64,000 bases of DNA from Methanolacinia paynteri (GCF_000784355.1 NZ_KN360926.1:1-64000), one strand, 5' to 3'; shown: positions 54,479 through 63,844, numbered from the stretch's first letter. A program made the numbers and translations. Notes: a model not told the origin generated them from the letters alone.

Positions 54479-55266
54479 AATTGATCTATGGCACTGCTGT
54501 ATTTTTTTCAAATATTAGCTGGGCAACCCCGGCACCGGCGGCCAGGTCCGCCGGACGGCCCCTGCCCAGGGGCCTTGCCTTAAGATATTTCTCTCACGGC
54601 ACGCTTAGGGGACCGGCAAGGGTCCCCTAAGCTGTTGAATTTGTTTTTTTAAACATATTAAGTGCCGTAAACACCTTGAATTTACCGCATCTCGCCGCAC
54701 AGGGGATACTTGTCTATCCCCTGAGCGGCCTGTCACAATTGAGAGGCCCCGGGGTCGGGGCCGATCCGTGAGCCTGCTGTGCGGCTCGCGGCGAGGGGTT
54801 GGCAATGAAGTGAGACCTGCATTTATACCCACATAGATTAACGAAGAGCTGATCTTTTTTTCATTTTTTTAATGAAAGCCGGATTACAGGTTTTTTGAAT
54901 ATGATCCCCCAGTATATCATGATCACTTTTTGTAACAGAATGTATGCCTGAAAACCCGTAATCCGGGCTTATTCCGCTCTTTTTTATGCGTGTTTCCTGG
55001 GTCTAAAATAAATCTCGCCAATTTGTGGATATTTAGCTGTTTAAAGGCCGGATCGTATCGATATAGCGGCACGTATTTGTCCTGTTTTTTTCAGACGATA
55101 TTTATACCCGGCAGGCAGGAGATCGTGGAACACAGGGCTTCTGTGTGGATTTTGAAAATCAGGTTTTTCGCAGGATTTAGGGTTTATTTAAGTTTTACTT
55201 TACAATCCGGCCATCATTAAAAGAACCGGCCGCAGGGAAAAATATGGAGGAACTGTATATCCCTCT
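54479..55266. other. long intergenic region with repeated element and distant inverted repeat
   Basis: 788 bp between convergent genes. It contains element copy 2 (54521-54850, minus). Beyond it, CCGGATTAC at 54879-54887 and GTAATCCGG at 54958-54966 form an inverted repeat with a 70-bp loop, a possible hairpin. The rest is AT-rich with no convincing gene. Confidence 0.55.
54521..54850 (-). ncRNA. hairpin-rich repeated element, copy 2: candidate structured RNA
   Basis: Minus-strand near-copy of the element at 48315-48627, with the same order of stems and TATAAAT at 54821-54827 (minus strand). Relative to copy 1, the A-T pair in the first stem becomes G-C (GAGCC/GGCTC against GAACC/GGTTC), and the T-G wobble in the fourth stem becomes T-A. 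The first stem has one new C-A mismatch, so not every change is neutral. The stretch between the two halves (54632-54690) is poorly conserved. Confidence 0.65.
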
Positions 55267-56988
55267 TCAAAGATTTCCAGAAATCTCTTTCAAATCCTTA
55301 AGGAAACTTTCGATATCCGGATATCTTTGTTCCGGGTCTCTCCTAAGGCATCTCATAATAATCCTGTCGAGATCGGTATAAGAGGGATCGCCCAGGATCT
55401 CCGAGACCGGAACGATGCTGCCTTTATCCCCGCCCGAGAGCATCTCCTCGATTAAATCTCCCTTAAAGGGCTTTTCACCGGTAAGGAGTTCGTAAAAGAG
55501 CACTCCGGTCTGGTAAATATCGGTCCTGGTTCCGGGTTTTCCAAATCTTGAAGGGAACAGCTGTTCCGGTGCTGCATAGACGAGTGAGAATCCTATATTC
55601 GAAGACTCGAAGTTGTCCGCGATCGTTTTGCTGAGGCCCCAGTCCGTGATCTTCGGGGTATCCCTGTCGTCGAGAAGTATGTTGTTGGGTTTTATATCGT
55701 GATGGACGATTCCCATCGCATGTGCATACTCAAGGCCTTCGGCAATGCCTGTGATGATGGAGATGGTCTTTTCCACCGGAAGAGGGAATGCGAGAGACAT
55801 GAGATTTCTGTCGAGATATTCCATCTCGATGTACGGCGAAGGGAAGATATTTGCCGAATAGATCTCGACGATATTTTCATGCTTCAGCGTTTTCCATACC
55901 GAGATCTCCCTGATGAACGATTTTCCGGCAACCTCATCCCTGGATATCGGGATTTTTAGTGCAACGATTTCCCCGTCGCTTTCTCTTTTGGCCCTGAAAA
56001 CGATCGCTGCACCGCCGGTCCCTGCTATGGAAATATTTCCGTACTTCTCGTAAAGTTCACGTGGGAATAATGAAATATACTGCCTGTCCCGGTCTTCCCC
56101 GTTATAATAGAAGGTCTTTTCATTTTCAGGAGTTTTATTTTCAGCCGGCGGAGTCCCGGACGACCATAGCCTGGAGACTGCCATAAGCACCAGTGACAGC
56201 AGCAGCAGCGTCGGTATGAATATGACGTTCATCCCGAACAATCCCGGGTTGCCGGAGATTATACACTCGAAATAAAATAAAAATGAGATTAACAGCACGA
56301 TGCAGTGCACTTGACCGGTATACCCCCTGCGCCCGTTTTTTATGATTATAATCGAAAGCATGAGAGACGATGCACCGGTATAGACGAGCGATGCAATAAG
56401 CCCGAGATACACAAACAGCCCGTTTTCATAATAGGCGAACATGTTGTATGAGGTGGATATCATATGAGCGGTGATAAGGGACAGCAGAACGAAAATTGCG
56501 AAATGACCTGCCGCGATAAGATTCCTCTCAAAGGGTTCGGGTTTGCCGGCTGAATTTGCCTTCTGCTTCGCAGGGACTATGGAGAGAATTCCGGATACGA
56601 TCAGCGAGATTATCAGGAAAAACAGAAATGCATCCATCTCGTCGGAGTACCAGAGATCGTAGGAGATTGTATTCAGCGGAGATGTATCTTCGGCAGATCG
56701 CGGGTAATTGTCCGAATAAACGGTGACAATACTAAGATTTCCCGAATCATTATTATTTATCCCGTATAGAAAAGGATTTTCGAAGATTATCATGCTGTTC
56801 GTATCGGATACAACATGAACCGCAGTTTCATTGTAATCATCCGGAAGTAATTCGTCAGGTGATACGATAGTGACAGTAAATGTGCTGTTTGCGCTGTCAT
56901 TTACCGGGTATTCAAATTCTGCATGTACGGGTGAAATTACGAGAAAGGAGATGATCAATAAAAGTAATACCAGCCGGTTTCTTCTCAA
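55267..56988 (-). CDS. membrane-tethered Ser/Thr protein kinase
   Basis: A 573-residue kinase. Signal-like N-terminus, an extracytoplasmic beta domain (about residues 24-115), five membrane helices (about 120-280), then a C-terminal cytoplasmic kinase domain (about 310-570). Kinase motifs: GTGGAAIVF loop, Lys in VALKIP, catalytic HHDIKPNNILL (HRD changed to HHD), DWG in place of DFG, and APEQ. Active-site Lys, Asp and Asn are all kept. It senses at the envelope and probably phosphorylates the nearby FHA protein. TATA-like sequence at about 57018-57028. Confidence 0.9.
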   Translation of the reverse strand: MRRNRLVLLLLIISFLVISPVHAEFEYPVNDSANSTFTVTIVSPDELLPDDYNETAVHVVSDTNSMIIFENPFLYGINNNDSGNLSIVTVYSDNYPRSAEDTSPLNTISYDLWYSDEMDAFLFFLIISLIVSGILSIVPAKQKANSAGKPEPFERNLIAAGHFAIFVLLSLITAHMISTSYNMFAYYENGLFVYLGLIASLVYTGASSLMLSIIIIKNGRRGYTGQVHCIVLLISFLFYFECIISGNPGLFGMNVIFIPTLLLLSLVLMAVSRLWSSGTPPAENKTPENEKTFYYNGEDRDRQYISLFPRELYEKYGNISIAGTGGAAIVFRAKRESDGEIVALKIPISRDEVAGKSFIREISVWKTLKHENIVEIYSANIFPSPYIEMEYLDRNLMSLAFPLPVEKTISIITGIAEGLEYAHAMGIVHHDIKPNNILLDDRDTPKITDWGLSKTIADNFESSNIGFSLVYAAPEQLFPSRFGKPGTRTDIYQTGVLFYELLTGEKPFKGDLIEEMLSGGDKGSIVPVSEILGDPSYTDLDRIIMRCLRRDPEQRYPDIESFLKDLKEISGNL

Positions 56989-57040
56989 TCCCGTTCACCT
57001 TTACATAAATTATTTATTTTTTATATAGATTATATGACCG

Positions 57041-57832
57041 TCAGTCCATATGAAAAATCAGTCTCGCACGTGTCTGTCCCCTGCCGAGATCGATAATATC
57101 CCCGTCGGAAAGAATTATCGATTCTCCCTTTATAACCAGCTTATAATTGATATACGATCCGTTGGTGCTCCCCGGGTCTGAGAATATATACTGTGTACCG
57201 TTTTTTTGAATTTCCGCATGTATCCCGCTTATTCTCGTAACCGAGAGATATGACCCGGAGAGTATTACGGAGCATTTGTCTTCTTCAAAATACTTCCCCG
57301 TCGTCCTGCCGATCTTTGTGAGGGGGGATATTACAGGAAATATCTTCTTATCGTCGTCCCCTCCAAGCACCTGCAGGTAAGGCTCTTTTCCGGCCGGTCC
57401 CGACAGATTTTCATTTAGAATTTCTATGGCTTCCATTGCCTTGTCACTGATAATCTTAAGGTCGAGATTCGAGAAAGAATTCAGGTTCCTGATAATCGAT
57501 TCGATACCGCCGTACATAAGAGAATATTTCCAGACCGGAAGAGCACCCCTGGATGTCTCTTTTCCTATTCCCGGCTCTTTCTTTATGATCCCTGCATTCA
57601 GCAGCCTGTCGATGTGCTTTTTTGTATTGTCGTAATTGGAGTTGATATGGTTCGCAATCTCCCTGACGGATCTCGGACCTCTTTCGATAAAAGTGATGAT
57701 CTCGAGCCTAACGGGATTTGATATCGCCTGGAGGTATTCCAGGAGCTCTTCGAGAAGGCCGGGTTCCGCATGATCCTCCAGCGTAACATCTCCGGACTTC
57801 GTCTCATCAGGCGGGGTTTTGTGGAATACCAT
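57041..57832 (-). CDS. winged-helix (ArsR-like) plus FHA domain transcription factor
   Basis: A 263-residue two-domain protein. An ArsR-type winged helix (about residues 30-105: ISNPVRLEIITFIERGPRS, then YDNTKKHIDRLL) is followed by a helical linker and an FHA domain (about 165-263) with IGRTTGK, SVTRISGIHAEI and DPGSTNGSYIN. FHA domains bind phosphothreonine, so DNA binding may respond to phosphorylation. It lies 52 bp upstream of the kinase on the same strand. HTH-FHA fusions are uncommon. Confidence 0.88.
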   Translation of the reverse strand: MVFHKTPPDETKSGDVTLEDHAEPGLLEELLEYLQAISNPVRLEIITFIERGPRSVREIANHINSNYDNTKKHIDRLLNAGIIKKEPGIGKETSRGALPVWKYSLMYGGIESIIRNLNSFSNLDLKIISDKAMEAIEILNENLSGPAGKEPYLQVLGGDDDKKIFPVISPLTKIGRTTGKYFEEDKCSVILSGSYLSVTRISGIHAEIQKNGTQYIFSDPGSTNGSYINYKLVIKGESIILSDGDIIDLGRGQTRARLIFHMD

Positions 57833-57933
57833 ATATCTGATACTTATTATTTTGTCGAAAATATATCTTTAAAATTACTGTTGAAATTTTATCTGAATTT
57901 AATCTCTAATCCAAAATCAGGTATGTCCGGCGA

Positions 57934-58743
57934 TCAGAGAAAAAGATTCACTGCCATAATGATGCATACGAATACCAGGAAAAGCCCGAACCCGAATGAC
58001 AGCTGGCTGCTCCTGAGTCTTCTTGCGTATCTCGTGCCTGCAATCGCACCGCACACGGCGCCGGTGATGTACAATGCCAGAAAACCCAGCGAATGAATAT
58101 TGCCGAGCTCCGCGTGAGTGATCGAGGCCGCCATACACGCGAGAAACACGACCATTGTCGAGGTCGCGGTCGCATAGTGCGGGGGAATCTTTGCCGCGAT
58201 CATTGCTGGTACGTTTATGCTTCCTCCGCCGAGTCCTGTCAGGCCGTTTACAAGTCCACCGCCGCTTCCCCAGGTGATCATATGAAGTGCATGAAAATCG
58301 CCGGAGAACTCATCGCCGTACCTGTTCTTACAGCCGTCACGATACTCCGGGCCATTTTTGATTTCCGGGAGGGAGATCAGGTCCGGTTTGAGAAGAGTCG
58401 ATGCAATGACCAGTAGTATGGCGATCAAAATCAGCTTTAGCGTCACTGCGGGCAGCGATATCGAGACGAGAACCGACAATACCGATACCCCTATAGCCGG
58501 AACCCCCAGGAACAGTGCCGTCTTATAGAGTATTCTCTGCTGCCATGCATAATTCACCATCGAAGTAAAGGATATTGCGACACCTATGGCAAGAGAAAGA
58601 GCGATCGCATTAATCTGGTCGAATGAAAAGATAAGTATCAGCACGGGCACGTTCAGCGTCCCCCCGCCTATCCCGAGAATCGATGCGATCATCCCGACGA
58701 CGAATGCGATTATTAAAATGAACACTATCACTTCAGGTGTCAT
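57934..58743 (-). CDS. TauE/SafE family permease
   Basis: A 269-residue membrane protein of about eight helices with the paired motifs GIGGGTLNVPVL and GLGGGSINVPAM typical of the TSUP (TauE/SafE) family, each on one half of the internal repeat. Members export sulfite, sulfoacetate or related anions. No sulfur gene is adjacent. Preceded by about 55 bp from argG, which lies upstream on the same strand. Confidence 0.85.
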   Translation of the reverse strand: MTPEVIVFILIIAFVVGMIASILGIGGGTLNVPVLILIFSFDQINAIALSLAIGVAISFTSMVNYAWQQRILYKTALFLGVPAIGVSVLSVLVSISLPAVTLKLILIAILLVIASTLLKPDLISLPEIKNGPEYRDGCKNRYGDEFSGDFHALHMITWGSGGGLVNGLTGLGGGSINVPAMIAAKIPPHYATATSTMVVFLACMAASITHAELGNIHSLGFLALYITGAVCGAIAGTRYARRLRSSQLSFGFGLFLVFVCIIMAVNLFL

Positions 58744-58799
58744 ATGAATCTCTGTTCCGCGGGGGATGATACTTGTAATATCGGTATATGATAAAAAAA

Positions 58800-59984
58800 T
58801 TATTTCTTAAGGTTCTTCCAGATTCTTGCCTGGAATCCGAAGAAAGATGAGAAGCCGATCGAATCCTTCTGGTCGATAGTCTTGCTCTCGAAAGAGACTA
58901 GATCGCCGGAATAAAGTGCATCGGGCGAGCTCCTTCCTGTAACGGTGGCTTTGCCCTTGTAGAGTTTCATATCTACTTTGCCGTTCACTCTCTCCTGCGT
59001 CTTGTTGATGAATGCGGTAAGGGCCGCGAATAACGGCTCGTGAATCAGACCCATGTACCCGAGTTCGGACCATTTTTCATCGACGATGTTCTTGAACGAG
59101 AGTTCCTGCCTGCTGAGGACCAGCCTTTCGAGATCCGAATGCGCTGCGATGAGAACGGTTGCGGCCGGGTGCTCGTAGACCTCGCGGGCCTTTAAGCCGA
59201 GGATCCTGTCCTCGATCATATCGTTCCTGCCGATCCCGTGTTTCCCTGCAATTTTGTTTACAGCGAGGATAATATCGTAGCCCTTCATTTTCTTTCCGTT
59301 AAGCGCGACCGGAATACCGTTTTCGAACTCTATAGTAATCTCTTCCGGTGTGTCGGGCGCCTCTTCCGGCGATACGGTCCATTCATAGATGTCGTTTGGC
59401 GGGTGGAAAGACGGATCCTCGAGTTTCCCTCCCTCGATACTCCTGCTCCAGCAGTTCTCGTCGACCGAATAGGGTTTGTCCTTTACAACAGGCACGGGGA
59501 TCTTGTGCTTCTCCGCATAATCCATCTCCCATTCTCTTGTAAGATTCATCTCCCTCATCGGGGCCACAATATCGAGTCCCGCTCCCCTGAAGATGAAATC
59601 GAACCTGAGCTGATCGTTTCCCTTGCCGGTGCAGCCGTGCGCTACCGCACGGGCGCCTTCTTTTTCCGCGATCTTCACGATCTCTTCTGCAATTAGCGGC
59701 CTTGCAAGTGCAGTGCCCATAGGATATCCTTCGTATGAGCCGTTGGCTTTGATAGTCGGAAAGAGCTGCTCTTCCACGAATTTATCCTTTATATCGATAG
59801 TAAAATGCTTGTCGGCAATCAGGTGCCCCTTGTCTGTCGCCTTTTTTATATCTTCTTCAGGCTGACCTACGTCGACTGCGACTGTAATGACTTCGTCATA
59901 GCCGTATTCTTCTTTTAAAAGCGGCACACAGATGGATGTATCAAGGCCTCCTGAAAAAGCCAGCACAATTTTACCTTTTCCCAT
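58800..59984 (-). CDS. argG: argininosuccinate synthase ArgG
   Basis: A 394-residue enzyme with the N-terminal PP-loop [33 protein letters not shown] and [14 protein letters not shown]. It joins citrulline and aspartate with ATP in arginine synthesis. Standard length. It is followed 57 bp later by the TauE permease. Its own promoter region is about 160 bp. Confidence 0.96.
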   Translation of the reverse strand: MGKGKIVLAFSGGLDTSICVPLLKEEYGYDEVITVAVDVGQPEEDIKKATDKGHLIADKHFTIDIKDKFVEEQLFPTIKANGSYEGYPMGTALARPLIAEEIVKIAEKEGARAVAHGCTGKGNDQLRFDFIFRGAGLDIVAPMREMNLTREWEMDYAEKHKIPVPVVKDKPYSVDENCWSRSIEGGKLEDPSFHPPNDIYEWTVSPEEAPDTPEEITIEFENGIPVALNGKKMKGYDIILAVNKIAGKHGIGRNDMIEDRILGLKAREVYEHPAATVLIAAHSDLERLVLSRQELSFKNIVDEKWSELGYMGLIHEPLFAALTAFINKTQERVNGKVDMKLYKGKATVTGRSSPDALYSGDLVSFESKTIDQKDSIGFSSFFGFQARIWKNLKK

Positions 59985-60142
59985 ATTGGTCTCCCGATTT
60001 TGTATATAGTGTTAATAAGGCCTGAAATCATGCAAAAATTTGAAATCTACAGGAGATTCAGGATATTTATCACCACTATATGTCATCATAATTTTGATTT
60101 ACAACAATATAATGGTGCTTTAAAAGAAGTAATTTTTGAATT

Positions 60143-60637
60143 TCAGGGATTCGGGATTACGGCTTTCGCCGGGACAAGACTGTCATAGATTACGTAAGAT
60201 CCGATTACTCCCATGAAGTTGACCGTAACTTTTACCCTGTCCTGGAGTTTCTGGTTTCCGGGGAACTCTACCTGGTCGCCGACCGCATTGCCAAGATCCT
60301 TTGATTCGTGACTTCCGTCAGGATAGTAGACATCCACGACGATCGACTGTATGAAGTTCTGCCCGAGACCTCCCCTGAATATGGCGGTAATCGTACCGTA
60401 GACCGGGTCCTTGTTTACCTGTACATCGACCTGGTATTTGTTGTCGGGCTGTTCCGTCGGTCCGGGGATCATATCGGATGGCTGCCCCGTAGTTGCCTCG
60501 GCAGTCATTGTGGGCTCGGTCGTAGCGGCAGTCGTGCCCTCCGCCGGACCGGAATCCGTACCTGTACATGCAGCACAAAATGTCATTGCCGACATAATCA
60601 CCAGAAGAATAAAAACAATTCTCATTCTCATAACCAT
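60143..60637 (-). CDS. putative lipoprotein
   Basis: A 164-residue protein with an N-terminal hydrophobic stretch and lipobox-like CAAC (SAMTFCAAC), a Thr/Pro/Ala-rich linker (GTTAATTEPTMTAEATT), then a beta-sandwich (about residues 68-150) ending AKAVIPNP. Probably a lipid-anchored external protein; function unknown. ATGs at 60637, 60631 and 60625 are all plausible starts; the lipobox favours no one of them. Confidence 0.6.
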   Translation of the reverse strand: MVMRMRIVFILLVIMSAMTFCAACTGTDSGPAEGTTAATTEPTMTAEATTGQPSDMIPGPTEQPDNKYQVDVQVNKDPVYGTITAIFRGGLGQNFIQSIVVDVYYPDGSHESKDLGNAVGDQVEFPGNQKLQDRVKVTVNFMGVIGSYVIYDSLVPAKAVIPNP

Positions 60638-60672
60638 GAGAATGTCTTAAAAATATATTTAATTTTTTAAAG

Positions 60673-61713
60673 TCAGTTGAAGGCGGGCTTTGTTTTCAGT
60701 GCTGCAACAAGCAGCTTTATGCCTTCTTCGATGTCCGTCAGGTCCACGACCTCGATGGGAGAGTGGATATATCTTGTCGCGATCTGGAACGGAATGCTCG
60801 GGATGCCGTCTCTTACAAGGTGGATGATCGTTGCGTCCGTATTCCCGCCGTCTCCGACTTCCAGCTGGAGAGGGATGTTGTTCGATTCTGCGGTCTTTCT
60901 CAGCCATTCGGTTACCCTTGGATCGGACATTATGCCCCTGCCTGCGGCACTCACCAGTGCGATTACCGGCCCTTTTCCCATCTCAACGGAGGCTTCTTTC
61001 TTCGTGATCCCGGGGTGATCGCCCGAGATGGTTACGTCGGTCGCGATTGCACAGTCGGGTTCGATTGCGAATGCACTGACCTTTGCTCCCTTCAGGCCGA
61101 CTTCCTCCTGGACGGTGAAGACGCCGTATATCGTGTGCGGGGATTTGGCCTGCTTCAGGGTCTCTATGAGCATTGCGACGCCGACCCTGTTGTCAAGCGC
61201 CTTTCCGGTCAGCCTGTTGTTTGCAAGAAGCCTGTATTCCCTGTCGATGGTGATCGAAGTTCCGATCTCGATCCCGAGATCGTTTACTTCCTTCTCGCTC
61301 GTTGCACCGACATCTATGAACATGTCGTCGGTCTTGATCTCTTTCTTCCTGTCCTCGGGGGTCATCACATGGGGCGGTTTTGCACCGATAACGCCGGTTA
61401 CCTGCCCTTTCTTTCCGTGAAGGACGACCCTCTGGGTATATGCGACGGGATTGTACCATCCGCCGATGGGGACGAACTTGATGAAGCCCTTCTCGTCGAT
61501 ATACTGGACCATGAAACCGATCTCGTCCATGTGCGAGGCGATCATGATCTTGAAATCGTCGCCTTTTTTGACCGCAACCAGGTTGCCCATCTTGTCCTCG
61601 TAGATCTCATCGACGAAGCCGTTGAGCTCCTCCCTGATTATCGCCCTGACATTTCCCTCGCTTGCCGAGAGGCCGTGGGCGTTTGAAAGTTTTCCAAGCA
61701 GTTCTTTTACCAT
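60673..61713 (-). CDS. M42-family aminopeptidase (TET-like)
   Basis: A 346-residue dinuclear metallopeptidase. ASHMDEIGFMV, ALDNRVGVAM, TVQEEVGLKGA and the C-terminal YIHSPIEVVDLTD metal and catalytic motifs are intact. TET peptidases form dodecamers that digest peptides downstream of the proteasome. The gene lies 10 bp after the aminotransferase and is probably part of its transcript. Confidence 0.92.
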   Translation of the reverse strand: MVKELLGKLSNAHGLSASEGNVRAIIREELNGFVDEIYEDKMGNLVAVKKGDDFKIMIASHMDEIGFMVQYIDEKGFIKFVPIGGWYNPVAYTQRVVLHGKKGQVTGVIGAKPPHVMTPEDRKKEIKTDDMFIDVGATSEKEVNDLGIEIGTSITIDREYRLLANNRLTGKALDNRVGVAMLIETLKQAKSPHTIYGVFTVQEEVGLKGAKVSAFAIEPDCAIATDVTISGDHPGITKKEASVEMGKGPVIALVSAAGRGIMSDPRVTEWLRKTAESNNIPLQLEVGDGGNTDATIIHLVRDGIPSIPFQIATRYIHSPIEVVDLTDIEEGIKLLVAALKTKPAFN

Positions 61714-61723
61714 AAATCTTCAC

Positions 61724-62839
61724 TTAAATTATACTCTCTATTCTCTTAAGTGCTTCATTGATATCATCTCTCGATGCCGCATAGCTGAACCGGGCATAGT
61801 CGACGGCATTCTTGCCGAACGCATCTCCCGGAATTATAACGACGCCTGCATCAAGGATCTTATACTGCATCTCTGTTTCCATCGGGACGAACATATAGAA
61901 CGCCCCCTCGGGTTTGGGAAACTCGAATCCGAGATCTTTCAGGCCGTTGTAGAGCAGATCCCTTCTTGTCGCATATTCGGACTTCATCTCAAGAACACAT
62001 TCGTTTGTTCCGGTGTATCCTGCAATGGCCGCGTACTGCGATATGGAGGTCGCACAGGTTAGACAGTACTGGTGGACCTTGATCATCTGGTCGATCAGTT
62101 CCTGTTCTGCCGCAACAAAGCCAACTCTCCAGCCTGTCATCGAGAAGGTCTTGCTGGCCGCATTTATCGTGACCACGTTGTCGCCGAAGAGTGCGGCACT
62201 CGTATGCTCCTTGTCGTATATGAAGTGCTCGTAGACCTCGTCAGAGATTACAGTCACCCCGGCGTCGTCGGCATATTCGACGAGGTCCCGGATGGTCTCG
62301 CGATCCTCCACCGCTCCTGTCGGATTTCCCGGTGAGTTGAGTACCATGACCTTCGCCCCGTCGAGCATCTCTTTGCAGACTTCGGTCTTTATGTGCAGGT
62401 TTTCGTCCAGCGGGATTCCCTCGGGGATTCCTCCGGCAAGGATTGCGCATTCCCTGTAGGATACGAACCCGGGATCGGGATAGAGAACACGATCCCCGTT
62501 GTCAACGAGAGACTCCATGGCGATATGGAGGGCCTCTCCTGCTCCCCCGGTTACGATGATCTGGTCCGGCGAATACGAGAGCCCGTTCTCTCTTTTAAAT
62601 TTGGCCGAGATCGCTTCCCTGAGTTCGGGGACTCCGGTATTGAACGTATATCCTGTCAGGTTGTCCTCGATTGCCTTTATCCCGGCCTTTTTGATATGGT
62701 CCGGGGTGGGGAAATCCGGCTGACCGATCCCGAGGTTGATCGAACCGGGTTTGGCCTTCTGGAAGAACTTCCTGATGCCGGACATCTCTATTCCCAGGAC
62801 TCTTTCGGAAAAAAGATTGTTCTTCATCTCAACTTTCAT
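61724..62839 (-). CDS. class I/II PLP aminotransferase
   Basis: A 371-residue fold-type I aminotransferase of the aspartate/aromatic group. INLGIGQPDFPTPDHI, NSPGNPTGAV, VISDEVYEHF and the PLP-lysine SKTFSMTGWRVGF are present. Substrate not determined; aspartate, alanine or aromatic keto acids are candidates. ATG 62839 is preceded by AAGGAG at a 7-base spacing; a second ATG at 62827 is possible. It lies 12 bp downstream of hxlB. Confidence 0.9.
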   Translation of the reverse strand: MKVEMKNNLFSERVLGIEMSGIRKFFQKAKPGSINLGIGQPDFPTPDHIKKAGIKAIEDNLTGYTFNTGVPELREAISAKFKRENGLSYSPDQIIVTGGAGEALHIAMESLVDNGDRVLYPDPGFVSYRECAILAGGIPEGIPLDENLHIKTEVCKEMLDGAKVMVLNSPGNPTGAVEDRETIRDLVEYADDAGVTVISDEVYEHFIYDKEHTSAALFGDNVVTINAASKTFSMTGWRVGFVAAEQELIDQMIKVHQYCLTCATSISQYAAIAGYTGTNECVLEMKSEYATRRDLLYNGLKDLGFEFPKPEGAFYMFVPMETEMQYKILDAGVVIIPGDAFGKNAVDYARFSYAASRDDINEALKRIESII

Positions 62840-62851
62840 CTCCTTTCTCCT

Positions 62852-63454
62852 TCATTCGATGTTGGCATGCCTTCCCTTGAGATCCTTTTCCTCGCAATTG
62901 AGTATGATCATAATCGCCGAGATAATGGAGTCGGCGAATATCATCGCACCGGTCTCAAACAGCGTTCCGAGAGGAGCGAAGGATTTGAGTTCGCCTTTCA
63001 TCTGCTTGATCTCGAACTCGGACGATTCGTCTTTTATGTAATCCCTGTGGCTTTCGAGGACAACCGTGCAGTCGGAGATCCTTCCGATCCTTGAGTCGGA
63101 CTTGGATGTCACGAGACATATCCTGCCCCCGAGCATCTTTGCAGTCTCGCAGAGTTCCGCGATAGTCTTCGTCTCCCCGGACCCGGAGAACGCGACAATC
63201 ATATCCCCTTTCTCCATGGCGGGAGTGATCGTCTCGCCGATGACATAGGACTTCAGCCCAAGGTGCATCAGTCTCATGGCAAAGGATTTTGCGACAAGCC
63301 CGGATCTTCCGGCACCCATTACGTAGATCCTGTTTGCCTTCAGGATTTCCTCAATAAACAGGTCTACCTCCTGATCGGAGATAGAATCGGCCATCTCTTC
63401 TATCTTGGTGCTCATGAGACGGATCATATCTTCTACTGTTTTGCATTCGGACAT
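62852..63454 (-). CDS. hxlB: 6-phospho-3-hexuloisomerase HxlB (Phi)
   Basis: A 200-residue SIS-domain isomerase. MGAGRSGLVAKSFAMRLMHLG and IVAFSGSGETKTI are characteristic. With hexulose-6-phosphate synthase (often fused to Fae in archaea, not seen here) it makes ribulose-5-phosphate from fructose-6-phosphate in organisms without the oxidative pentose phosphate path. It heads a leftward group with the aminotransferase and M42 peptidase. Confidence 0.92.
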   Translation of the reverse strand: MSECKTVEDMIRLMSTKIEEMADSISDQEVDLFIEEILKANRIYVMGAGRSGLVAKSFAMRLMHLGLKSYVIGETITPAMEKGDMIVAFSGSGETKTIAELCETAKMLGGRICLVTSKSDSRIGRISDCTVVLESHRDYIKDESSEFEIKQMKGELKSFAPLGTLFETGAMIFADSIISAIMIILNCEEKDLKGRHANIE

Positions 63455-63541
63455 ATAACCACCAGTACGGTTACTTAGTTATAGTGGCTTTATGGAGTTA
63501 TTTTCTTTGGATCGACGAGATCGATCCCGGTAAAAAAGAGT

Positions 63542-63844
63542 TTATTTAAGTTTTTCAATCTCTTCTTCGACTTCTTCGTAGCCCTCTTTGTAGAATCCTT
63601 CCTCGTCGGGGGCAAGTTCGCGCAGAAGGCGAAGGAATTCTCCGGCGTGCACTTTCTCTTCATCAGCGATATCGAGAAGGACCGCCTTTGCCAGTTCGTT
63701 GTCTGTGGACTCGGCAAGCTGAACGTAGAGCTGTATTGCTTCGTACTCTGCCGAGACCATGAACCTGATTGCTCTTATCAGTTCGTCGGGGGTAAGCTTG
63801 CGATCGTTTTTGAGACCTGCAAAAGGATTTCCAAATTCTGGCAT
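63542..63844 (-). CDS. encapsulated-ferritin-like protein
   Basis: A 100-residue two-helix protein resembling the EncFtn class: SAEYEAIQLY on helix 1 (Glu33, Glu35) and IADEEKVHAGEF on helix 2 (Glu62, Glu63, His66) give the ferroxidase ligands. A short acidic tail (EEVEEEIEKLK) replaces the usual encapsulin targeting peptide LTVGSL. Start 63844 is chosen over ATG 63952: GGAAAG precedes it, and homologues begin MPEF. It probably oxidises iron inside or next to an encapsulin shell, whose gene is not in the window. Confidence 0.75.
   Translation of the reverse strand: MPEFGNPFAGLKNDRKLTPDELIRAIRFMVSAEYEAIQLYVQLAESTDNELAKAVLLDIADEEKVHAGEFLRLLRELAPDEEGFYKEGYEEVEEEIEKLK

Noticed and set aside
48315-54850. 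Composite transposon bounded by inverted elements
   Set aside because: No transposase or target-site duplication was found, the enclosed genes are methanogen core or ordinary transport genes, and a partial copy stands alone at 34 kb.
60763-61686. Long rightward frame of 307 codons over the M42 peptidase
   Set aside because: It is the antisense shadow of a well-supported peptidase gene with intact motifs; it has unusual composition and no recognised domain.
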